From positions 1 through 31,361 of the forward strand of contig JAPFFF010000204.1 in assembly GCA_039105265.1 (NCBI GenBank): a stretch of DNA of 31,361 nucleotides, written 5' to 3'. Below are positions 15,348-24,400 of this stretch, one piece after another. The notes under the pieces were generated by a model. It worked only from the letters and a program-made list of their open reading frames with translations. It was not told the origin of the DNA and searched no databases. The position numbers and the translations under genes are program-made. Numbering within the stretch: position 1 is the stretch's first letter; the number at the start of each line of letters is the position of its first letter. The stretch is from Tritrichomonas musculus. Lineage: Eukaryota > Parabasalia > Tritrichomonadida > Tritrichomonadidae.

Positions 15348-17040
15348 ATGATTTATCAGTTGTTACTCGATCTGAATGACTATAAGAAAGGCAAAGAGCT
15401 AGGCCGAGGATCTTTTGGTACTGAATATTTAATAAAACACAAAAAGATTTGTAAAGAATATGTAGCCAAAGTTTTCGATCAGTTAAATGATTCTGTGGAA
15501 GACCAAAAATCATTTTTTAAAGAATTAGAAATGCAAATAAATCTAAAAACACCTGAAATATTGTCTGTTGTTGGCTTCAGTCAGAAAGATTTCAATGGTG
15601 ATAATCATCCAACAATTATTTATAACTATTTTACAAAAAATGACGAAGACAAATTTGAAAAACTAACTGAGCCACCAAAATACATTTTGGTGTTTGCCAT
15701 TGCTAATTGTTTGGATTATATGCACTCAAAGAAAATATTGCATTTAAACCTAAAGCCAAAAAATATTTTACTTGATGAAGAAAATTACCCACGAATTTGC
15801 GACTCTTTTAATTCAAAAAAGGACCAAATACAAAAATATATAAGAACCAATAAAGACGCTTTATTTTATATGGCTCCTGAAATCATTGAAGGTAAAAAAG
15901 GTACCAACAAATCAGATGTTTTTTCCTGTGCAATGCTTGCCTATGAAATTTTAACTGGTGATCGATCATTATCAAATATGGCCAAGAGTTTAACCTTTGA
16001 ACAAATTGCACACATGAAAAGTATGACTCCAAACATGGCAGGCATTGAAAATGATTTTATCAAAAACTTTTTCAGGAAATGCTGGTCCATCAATCCAAAT
16101 GATCGCCCTTCTTTCAATGAAATAGTTGACGAACTTAGAAAAGATGTATTCAAAAAATGGATGAAAGTCTCTGATATAGATTTTGAAAAATACTATTTAT
16201 TTAAGTATCATGAAAGGGCTGAAAAACACAAAGACCCAGAAGCTCTAAATGCATATGCATGCTTGCTTGAACAGGGAATTAGTGTAACAGTTCCATTGGA
16301 TGAAATAGTTATGTATTATAAAATGGCAATCCAAGAAGGAAGTGATAAAGCCATGTTTAATTATGGTAGAATGATCTACTTTGGTGACTGCAATGTGAAA
16401 CAAGATATAAAAGAAGGCATTCGTCTTTGGGAAATGGCAATTGATAAAGGAAATACTTAATGCAATGAACAATTATGCTTATTTGCTGTATTTCGGTGAA
16501 AATGTTCCAGTTAACACTGAAAAGGCATTATCGTACTTTAATTTTGCTGTCTCAAAAGGAAATATTTTCGCAATACATAATTTGGCATACATATACAGAG
16601 CCGGTTATAAAATAGCTCAAAATATTCATAAGGCAATCGAAATTTACAAGATGGGTATTGATTTAAACGATCCTGAATCAATGTGCGGTTATGCCGAAAT
16701 ACTCAGATTTGGCGAATGCGGTATTCCTGTTGATAAAAAAAAGGCAGCTGAGCTCTATCAAATGGCAATCGATCAAAATAATGCAAATGCAATGTGTAAA
16801 TATGCAGATATGCTCAGATTGAATGAATGTGGTATAACTGATAAAGATAAAGCTATTGAACTCTACAAAAGAGCTAAAAAATTGGGGAGTGAATATGCAC
16901 AGAAACAATTAGCTGAAATGATTATGAAAGGAGAGGCTGATGTCAGTGACAACGAAGAACATTTCAAAGTGATTCAAGTTTGTATCATTAAATTTTATGA
17001 TGGAGCTCCCATTAAGGAGCCAGAAGTAAAATTTTATTGA
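15348..17040 (+). pseudogene. Pseudokinase-Sel1 repeat protein gene, split by one frameshift
   Basis: ATG 15348 is preferred over the upstream TTG in the same frame because it follows the initiator element. Residues about 15-265 form a kinase fold: glycine loop GRGSFG, Lys in YVAKVF, MAPE motif and a DVFSCAMLAYEILTG block. The catalytic loop reads HLNLKPKN (Asp of HRD is Asn, 15747-15749) and DFG reads DSF (from 15801), so activity is doubtful. Sel1-like helical repeats follow. The frame ends at TAA 16458-16460 within a Sel1 repeat, and the neighbouring frame carries on directly with more Sel1 repeats (EKALSYFNFAVSKGN, HKAIEIYKMGID, KKAAELYQMAID, DKAIELYKRA) to TGA 17040. A single extra base near 16455-16458 explains this. 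It may be a pseudogene, an allele or a sequencing error. Sel1 repeats serve as protein-binding solenoids; kinase-Sel1 fusions are abundant in trichomonads. Confidence 0.8.
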
Positions 17041-17444
17041 AATTAACTAAGAAATATAAAAAGTAAACAATTGAAATTACTATTTTTATATCTTCTCTGA
17101 GGATAATCATATTTTTTTTATTTCTAAAAGAAAAAATAGAATTTGTATTCAAAAATTTAAACTGTGGTGGAACATTTCTTTCAGCAAAATAAAAAAGAAA
17201 TATCAAATATAAATATGAAATATATTTATTATAGTTCATATTAAGTATAAAATATTTAAAAAAGTATATTATTTGAATATATTTCAAGATATATTAACAC
17301 ATTATATTTGGGATGTCAAACGATAACGATAAATTTAATTATTCAATTGTGTAAAATTTTTTTAACTCTCAATTTGAATTTTGTTTTCAAATATATTTGA
17401 AAATCTTGAATAAAAGACATGAAATATTAGTTCACTTTAACATT
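17041..17444. other. AT-rich intergenic spacer upstream of SOD
   Basis: A 404-bp spacer between the kinase-Sel1 gene and SOD. It consists of A/T tracts with no frame or RNA structure that I can support. The SOD initiator lies at its right edge. Confidence 0.5.
17432..17437 (+). promoter_or_regulatory. Initiator-like TCACTT element of SOD gene
   Basis: TCACTT with its A 11 nt before ATG 17445 matches the trichomonad initiator TCAY(T/A) and its usual distance from the start codon. It also argues that the TTG-initiated extension upstream (from 17397) is not translated, since it would begin before the transcript. Confidence 0.6.
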
Positions 17445-18032
17445 ATGTACAGTATCGAAAAAGTACCTTATCTTGAATCAGGACTTCCAGGTTTCCTTAC
17501 AGCTCATGCAGTTCAAATACACGTTACAAAGCATCATCAAGGTTATGTTGATACCGCAAACAAACTTGTTCCAGCAAGTGAATATAAAGGAAAATCAATT
17601 GAAGAAATCTTACAAAGTGCCTCAGGTCCTATTTTCAATAATGTTGCTCAACATTATAATCATAGTTTCTTCTGGAAATGCCTTACTGCACAACATCAAG
17701 AAATTCCAGCCGATGTTTCAGCATTCCTCGTCAAGCAATTCGGCAGTGTTGAGAAATTCAAAGAAGAATTTGTACAAAAGGCAAGCACCGTCTTTGGAAG
17801 TGGTTGGTGTTACTTGGCAAAGAACAAAGATGGATCAGTTTCAATTAATCAATATTCAAACGCTGCAAATCCAGTTAAAGATCATGGTGTTCCTCTTCTC
17901 TGTGTTGATACTTGGGAACATTCTTGGTATATCGATTATGAAAATCGTAAGGCTGAATACTTCAACAAATTCTGGAATGTTGTCAATTGGCAATTTGTCG
18001 AACAGAACCTCAAAAATGCTAAATTAATTTAA
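17445..18032 (+). CDS. Iron superoxide dismutase
   Basis: The protein has 195 residues, the usual length for bacterial-type FeSOD. It converts superoxide to peroxide and oxygen; in trichomonads several such copies protect iron-sulfur enzymes of the cytosol and hydrogenosome. Metal ligands are visible at H26, H73, D155 and H159 (motif DTWEHSWYIDYENRKAEY). Gln69 in the AQHYNHSFFW block and Ala instead of Gln in SNAANPV indicate the iron rather than manganese type. The block normally reads W-N-H; here it is Y-N-H. The start is ATG 17445: the frame is open further upstream only through TTG. I see no N-terminal presequence, so a cytosolic enzyme is likely but not proven. The gene looks intact. Confidence 0.95.
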   Translation: MYSIEKVPYLESGLPGFLTAHAVQIHVTKHHQGYVDTANKLVPASEYKGKSIEEILQSASGPIFNNVAQHYNHSFFWKCLTAQHQEIPADVSAFLVKQFGSVEKFKEEFVQKASTVFGSGWCYLAKNKDGSVSINQYSNAANPVKDHGVPLLCVDTWEHSWYIDYENRKAEYFNKFWNVVNWQFVEQNLKNAKLI

Positions 18033-18269
18033 GTTGTTTAAACACCTAAATTAAATTAATATTTTATTATTTTTATTTTATTTATATTGATTATTATTAT
18101 TTAGTTATATTATTCTTTTTTATTCATTATTGTGTAAATATATATTATTTCAAATCCATATTAATGATTCCATATATATTTGAACAGATGTTTTTCCCTG
18201 TCTATTAGCCATCAGTATTCATTTTTGGATTGTTTTTAATACCTGTACAAATTTAGTATTTTGTTTTAG

Positions 18270-18275
18270 TCACTT
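18270..18275 (+). promoter_or_regulatory. Possible initiator TCACTT upstream of BspA-type gene
   Basis: TCACTT occurs about 50 nt before ATG 18322, followed by the AT-rich motif TTGAAAAAGTG. The distance is longer than is typical for trichomonads, so this is a weaker call than those at 15333 and 17432. Confidence 0.3.
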
Positions 18276-18321
18276 TGAACATTTCAATTGAAAAAGTGAA
18301 ATTTTAAAGTTAGTTTATTTT

Positions 18322-20937
18322 ATGAGAAATAATAAATTTTTAATAAATAAATGTGGATTATCTTTTCAGTTGGATAAAAGCACGCTTACTGCCAAAATTA
18401 TAGGTTCTTCAAATAACGATGGTGATATTATTATTCCTCGATCAATTACTGATGGTTCATATGAATATATTATTAAAAGCATTAGTCAAGATTCATTCAA
18501 AAACAATAAAATTATCAAGTCAATCCAATTCCAAGAAGATTCACAACTCCAAATCATTGAAAAAAATGCGTTTTTTCGGTCTTCAATCGAAAGTCTCTCA
18601 ATTCCTGCAACTGTTGAAGAGCTTCAATCAGGCTGGTGCAGCCATACATGGAATTTAACTACGATAATCTTAACAAAAAACAACAAAAATTTTTCATACC
18701 TTGATAAAGAACGCAAAATCATAGTTGGCAAAACCGCTACAAGCTCAGAAAAATATGACATTATTCAATTTGCATGTAGAGATGTTTTGAATGTAGTTAT
18801 TCCATCTTCAATCAAGCTCATCGATAGTTTTTCTTTTGCTGAATGTCGAAACCTCTCAAAAATTGAATTCACAGAAAATTCAGAGCTTCTCACAATCGGG
18901 GAAGAAGCATTTGCACGATCATCAATTAGTAGCATTTCAATACCACCAAAGTTAATTGAACTCGGTGACGGTTGGTGCGGTTATACCCACTTTTTGAATG
19001 AAGTTTCTATTTCAAAGAAAAATAAAAAATTTTCTTTTCTTGATAAAGAACATCAAGTCATTGTCACTAAATCGAAGCCGAAAAAGAAAAATTGCGATAT
19101 TCTTGTCTTTGCATGTCGTAATATTCCACGAATCATCATTCCATCGACAATCAAGCACATTCGTTCATTTGCTTTTTGTGGATGTCGATATCTTGATTCA
19201 ATTGAATTTTTCAAAGATTCAAAACTTCGAACAATTGGAAGGGAAGCATTTTCATGTTCTTTAATTGAGAGAATGACAATTCCATGTCATGTCAAACATA
19301 TTTTAGAACGAACTTTTTATGGGTGTGATAATCTTTACTCCATTGAATTTTCAGGGGACTCAGAATTGATTTCAATAAGTAAGCAAGCCTTTTCAAATTC
19401 ATCAATTGAATCTATTTCAATCCCTTCTAATGTTGAAGAGTTGGAAGATGGTTGGTGTGGTGGAACACAAAAGTTAACAAAAGTGGCAATTTCTAAGAAA
19501 AATAAACATTTCAAATTTATTGACAATGAAATGAAATTGTTGGCTGGTAAGTCAAGGCCAAATAAAAATTCATTCGATGTTCTCAAATTTGCATGTCGTG
19601 ACATCACTACAGCTATCGTTCCAGCGTCAATAAAATACATCAGTCCTTCTGCTTTCTATGGTTGTTCAAGCCTTGAAAAAGTGGAGTTTCCAAATGATTC
19701 AAAACTTTGCTCAATTGGTGACGAAGCTTTCTCTTTCTCAGAAATAAAAGAAATCATGATTCCTCCTCATGCTACTCAAATAGGTGAGCATGCTCTTTCG
19801 TTTTGTCAAAATCTTAAAAAAGTTGAGTTTTCAGAAGATTCAGAAATTCGTGCTTTTGAAAAAGAGTCTTTCTTTTCATCCTCAATTGAAACAATTTCAA
19901 TACCTTCAAATGTTGAAGTGTTGAGAGAAGGATGGTGTCGAAAAACACCTCAACTCGTGAATGTGAAAATATCAACCAAAAATAAATATTTCAAATTTAG
20001 TGATGATAACAATAAAATCATCGTTGATAATAAAAATGAGATCATTCATTTTGCTTGTCGTGACATTATTCATGCTTTCATTAGCCCATCAATAAAACGA
20101 ATAAGTTCATTTGCTTTTTCTGACTGTATGAAAATTCATTCAATTGAATTTTCAGAGGATTCTCAATTAAATTCAATAGGTGAAGATGCTTTTTCTTTTT
20201 CATCAATTGAATATATAACCATTCCTAAAACGGTTGAAGTTATCAGGAAAAATTGTTTTGCTTATTGTCAAAATTTGAATACTATTGAATTTTCTGAGAA
20301 TTCAAAATTGAATACAATTGAAGAGAATGCTTTTTATCGCTCTTCAATCAAAAGTTTATCAATTCCTTCAAATGTTTTTCTAATTGATGAGGGATGGTGT
20401 TGCTGTACTCAAAATTTGATAAATATTTCAATTTCTGAAAAAAATACAAATTTTGGCTTTCTCGATAAAGAACACAAAATCATTGTAAATAAGTCGGATA
20501 AAAACAGTGAAATATTTGATACTATTGTTTTTGCATGCCGTGACATCAAACAAGTTAAAATTCCTTTTTCAATAAAACACATCACTTCACATGCTTTTTC
20601 TGAATGTGAAGATTTGAATTCAATAGAATTTTCTGATGAATCTGAACTTCTATCTATCGGAAAAGATGCTTTCTCGTTTACTTCAATTGAAAAAATGCAA
20701 ATTCCTTCAAAAGTTAAACAGATTCATTTATATGCTTTTCAAGGATGCAAAAATTTAAGATCTGTAGAGCTTTTATCTGAAGAACTAATAATTGATTGTT
20801 CATGCTTTAGCAAATGTTCCTGTCTTTCGGTGGCTTCTTTTCCCAATGTCAATAAATTGACTATTAATGGTGATGCCATTTTGTTTATACCAAAAGATTT
20901 TGCTCTTTTTGTTTCTGCAGGTGTAAAACTTAAATAA
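18322..20937 (+). CDS. BspA-type leucine-rich repeat protein with five superrepeats
   Basis: The protein has 871 residues; ATG 18322, stop TAA read as part of TAAATG. It is built throughout from LRR_5 (BspA-type, Treponema pallidum LRR) units with phrases such as SIEFSEDSQLNSIGEDAF followed by SSIESISIPSNVE. Every one to two LRR pairs the array is broken by a conserved cassette GWC...L..VSISKKNKKFSFLDKE..IIV...FACRDI..VIIPSSIK, which occurs five times (GWC codons near 18630, 18971, 19449, 19931 and 20391). BspA-like proteins are a huge trichomonad family, some on the surface and linked to adhesion. This one shows no signal peptide and no C-terminal membrane helix, so surface exposure is not supported here and a cytosolic role is possible. 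The gene appears intact. Confidence 0.9.
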   Translation: MRNNKFLINKCGLSFQLDKSTLTAKIIGSSNNDGDIIIPRSITDGSYEYIIKSISQDSFKNNKIIKSIQFQEDSQLQIIEKNAFFRSSIESLSIPATVEELQSGWCSHTWNLTTIILTKNNKNFSYLDKERKIIVGKTATSSEKYDIIQFACRDVLNVVIPSSIKLIDSFSFAECRNLSKIEFTENSELLTIGEEAFARSSISSISIPPKLIELGDGWCGYTHFLNEVSISKKNKKFSFLDKEHQVIVTKSKPKKKNCDILVFACRNIPRIIIPSTIKHIRSFAFCGCRYLDSIEFFKDSKLRTIGREAFSCSLIERMTIPCHVKHILERTFYGCDNLYSIEFSGDSELISISKQAFSNSSIESISIPSNVEELEDGWCGGTQKLTKVAISKKNKHFKFIDNEMKLLAGKSRPNKNSFDVLKFACRDITTAIVPASIKYISPSAFYGCSSLEKVEFPNDSKLCSIGDEAFSFSEIKEIMIPPHATQIGEHALSFCQNLKKVEFSEDSEIRAFEKESFFSSSIETISIPSNVEVLREGWCRKTPQLVNVKISTKNKYFKFSDDNNKIIVDNKNEIIHFACRDIIHAFISPSIKRISSFAFSDCMKIHSIEFSEDSQLNSIGEDAFSFSSIEYITIPKTVEVIRKNCFAYCQNLNTIEFSENSKLNTIEENAFYRSSIKSLSIPSNVFLIDEGWCCCTQNLINISISEKNTNFGFLDKEHKIIVNKSDKNSEIFDTIVFACRDIKQVKIPFSIKHITSHAFSECEDLNSIEFSDESELLSIGKDAFSFTSIEKMQIPSKVKQIHLYAFQGCKNLRSVELLSEELIIDCSCFSKCSCLSVASFPNVNKLTINGDAILFIPKDFALFVSAGVKLK

Positions 20938-21092
20938 ATGTATTTTAATCTGTATATTTATAATATTATTCAAATATATAATTTGAAATATTGTATAATG
21001 TGTTTATATATATATGTATATATGATATTTATTTATAAAAATAATCTTTTGATTTGAAAATATTATTAGATTTTCTTATATTAACTATTTCA

Positions 21093-21413
21093 ATGGTTTA
21101 CAAATACTCGTTTAAATAAAATCCAACGACTGAAATTCCTCGTGCTTCGATTTCGCCGGGGATTGTAAATATAGGCGCTTCAAAACTATCAACAGATTTA
21201 CATTCTCTACATAAGCAAGTCGACCGATATACTCAACGATTAAAAAAAACAAAAAATCAAATTAGAGACCTTGAAACAGAATTAATAAGCATTTCTCCTC
21301 GTAAACGCGCTCGTTCGGAACTATCAAAAAATGTTAGAAAAGCCGATGAACTCTCTAAAATATCAAATAAAATTATTGAATCCAATATTATACTAAATTC
21401 GTACGAATCACTT
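21093..21413 (+). other. Open, coding-like 5' extension of the large kinase gene, interrupted by one in-frame stop
   Basis: ATG 21093 is in the same frame as the large kinase gene and follows the same TATTTCA context seen before the BEACH start. It gives eight codons, then TAA at 21117-21119. After that the frame is open for 98 codons without any ATG until 21414, and the encoded sequence looks real: a Pro/Ser segment (EIPRASISPG) followed by a charged helix (HKQVDRYTQRLKK, QIRDLETELI) suited to a coiled coil. Possible explanations are a nonsense mutation, a sequencing error, readthrough, or a start inside a spliced leader exon. No trichomonad-type splice signal was found. Confidence 0.6.
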
Positions 21414-24400
21414 ATGAAAAAATATTTTCCTACTCAAAAAAATAAAGATGAAGTATTAATACCGCAAAAGAAAGGAAATTACAAAAACCTATCCGATATG
21501 AAACCAATCTTTAAAAAACCACGACCACAAAACCGGCAGCCATCTCGTCTTACAAGTTCCAGACCTGATTCATCTTTAAAATCGAAATTAATAAACGACA
21601 AACAACCTTTACCTCCAATACCAGAGAAATTTGATTATAAAAATTTTAATCAGCTAACAAAAACCGTTATTAAAATAATAAAGCGTTATTTTAAAACCAC
21701 TGATCCCCAAACTATTAAAAACATACTAGAGAACCAACGAGACAAGAAGCGTGATCTAATTTCCAAGCAAAATGAAGCTGAAAACAATTTGCAAAAATTT
21801 CTATTGAAAAAGTCGAAATGTGAAACGTTAATTCACAATTTTAGTCCAATTAAAGTTCGAGATGTATTATTAATTACAGAGGGGAAAGCTGCACTTTCTT
21901 TTCTCTCCTCAGAAAAAGAAATAATTTTAGAAACATTGCAAAATTATCAAGCACAAAAGAACGCCTTGATGATGAGTGCCAGACGTTTTTGTGACATGTT
22001 TAATATGCCAGAGGTTAATGATTTTGAAGAGCTTAAAGAGTTCTTTTCAAAATTGACAACAATTATTAAAAAGTCGAATTTAAAAATCCTTCAAAGAGGG
22101 AAAGTTTCGTTTTCAATTCCTGATTTGATTCCATCGAGTCGAAATGAAAGCATTAACAACAACAATTCTATCGAATTCAGTTCAGAAGAGAATGTTATTA
22201 TTGTGCCTAGACTCTCTTTGGCTTCAGCAAGAGGAAACAATGATTTTTACCCTGGAACGAGAAGCACAAGAAGAGCTTTAATTACATTCAATTCAAATTC
22301 TGATTTCAGAGAAATTTTGTCTGGAAGAGGAAATAACGATCTTCAATTCTTTGGTAAATCTCTTGGTAATATCTTTGTTGATCGTTATTGTTTAGAAATT
22401 TCACAAGAAAAGAAAGTCCTTCAAAAAATTGAGAACAATTGTGAAGTGGCTTCATTATCGCCAATTTTTGTGCATAAAGTCAACTTTTATTCATGCAAAG
22501 AAGTGTTGAAAAATTTGGCTGATCAATATTTGAAATATCATGAGTTTCTCTATCTTTCTGTTCTTTCAGATTATGAAATTTCGAAAACCGAGAAAAGTTT
22601 CCTTCAATTCACAGCAGCTCGGAATTTTTTGATTCAAAAATTGAATACTTTATTTGATGAAGAAATTATAGATAGCACTTTTGATTATTTAGTTGGTTCA
22701 AATGACGTTGCTGCGTGTTGGTTTATTCGTGATATTATTTTAAAGTGTGATTATAAATTGAATAGTATAACCGTTTATTTTGAGAAGCTACTTCCACTTT
22801 TTCAGAAGAGATTATTTTCATTGTCATCTGTAACGGAATTAATTAAAACAACTCCTTTCATTGCATATTTTGCTTGTTTTACAACTTTCCTAACCAACAA
22901 TGAAAATAGTCATTCATTCAATAATGTTGTTTTGTCTTATTTTGATAATAATCTTACCAAAATAATGAATATTTTCGCGGCTTCAATGTGTACTTCCATT
23001 TCTAGATGTGGTTTTGTTGCTCTCTTTCAAATTGGTCAGTTTTGTCCTCAAGTGTTTTATCAATGCATTGAATTCCAAAATAAAGCAAATTCTGACTTTC
23101 TTGTTTATTTGAGACAAAATATTTTGTTCACAACTTGTGTAAAAGAAGCTACTGAATTCTTTAATAAGTGTCTTTATCTGCTTTCTAGAGAATCTTCACT
23201 TTTTCACACAGCAATGATCTTCCATATTTCACTGATGCAGCTCTTTAATCCAACTGGAATTAATGTCGAAGTTGTCACTTCTTTGCTCTCTTGTCTGATC
23301 ACAGTTGTAGCAAACAGAAACAAGAGCACAAATGAACAGCTGATTGGACTCGGTTTCCTTCAATATTTGATGAAAAATTTCGAACTTGAAGCTTTCCTTG
23401 CCAGCAATTCAAAGCCAATACAAAAAGCGGACTTTCCAATTGACGCAAAAAAGCCAATCATAAACAACAAAGTAAACATAGCAAACAACAAAAACAACAA
23501 CAACACTGCATTTACTAAATTAAATAGAGTAGCGGCCAACAATAATAAAAGTAAACAAACCAACAACAACAATAAAAGTAAACAAAATCACAACAATAAA
23601 AAAGAAGAAAAAGATAATCAAAGCAACAACAACAACACAAATGATAATGTTAATGATAATGTTAATGATAATGTTAATGATAATGTTAATGATAATGTTA
23701 ATGATAATGTTAATGATAATAATGATAATGTTAATGTTGATGTTAATAATGATAAAAATGATGAAGAAGAGGATGATTTTAATGATGGTCTTGGTGATGG
23801 AAAAATGAGAATTTCTTACTTGAATATTCCGAAGATGAGTCTTCCTCATTTGAATCTCGAGAACCCGAAACTACAGCTTCATTTTAAGCCATATTCGTCC
23901 ATAAACAAGAACAGTGTTCGTTCTTCAATTTCAAGTTTCCAATACATTGAGCAAAGGAAGCGTCATCCGATCTATTTATCGAAGGAGCTTCACGTTGTCT
24001 ATGTGCAATTGATGTTTGCATTATTGATTGATCACAGCACGCATCGGCTTGACACTTTCTTTTGTGATCCTTTTCCGTCGGTGAATCGCAAGCCGAATGT
24101 TCTTTTCATCTTAATGCAGCACATGGAAGGCAGATACAACCAAGAGATCATCAGTCCACTGAAGCAGATATTCAATCCGATGTTTGTTGGAAATGAAGCT
24201 GAGATAGAAAAGGAAGATCAAAAAGAAGTTCCCAATTTCATTGCTCAAAGAAAAGAATTCACAAGCACATTTAACTTAACCGGACCGATACAATCAAACC
24301 AATCTTTATTGTATGTGAAACAGCAATATCAGGATTACATGCGTCTTTTAAGACTAACTGTTCCATCTTGCTTCAATCAGAAGAATTATTCTAACGGTTA

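Noticed and set aside
17397-17444. N-terminal extension of SOD that could be a targeting sequence
   Set aside because: It starts with TTG and lies upstream of the TCACTT initiator; the SOD fold and E. coli-like residue numbering begin at ATG 17445.
21120-21413. Intron separating ATG 21093 from the kinase frame
   Set aside because: No GTATGT-type 5' site or ACTAACACACAG-like 3' signal was found, and the stop lies in the same frame as both parts.
23640-23711. CRISPR-like array
   Set aside because: Contiguous 12-bp coding repeat with no spacers, in a eukaryotic gene.
23520-23849. Minus-strand frame rich in Ile/Asn
   Set aside because: Antisense shadow of the NDNV repeat in the kinase gene.
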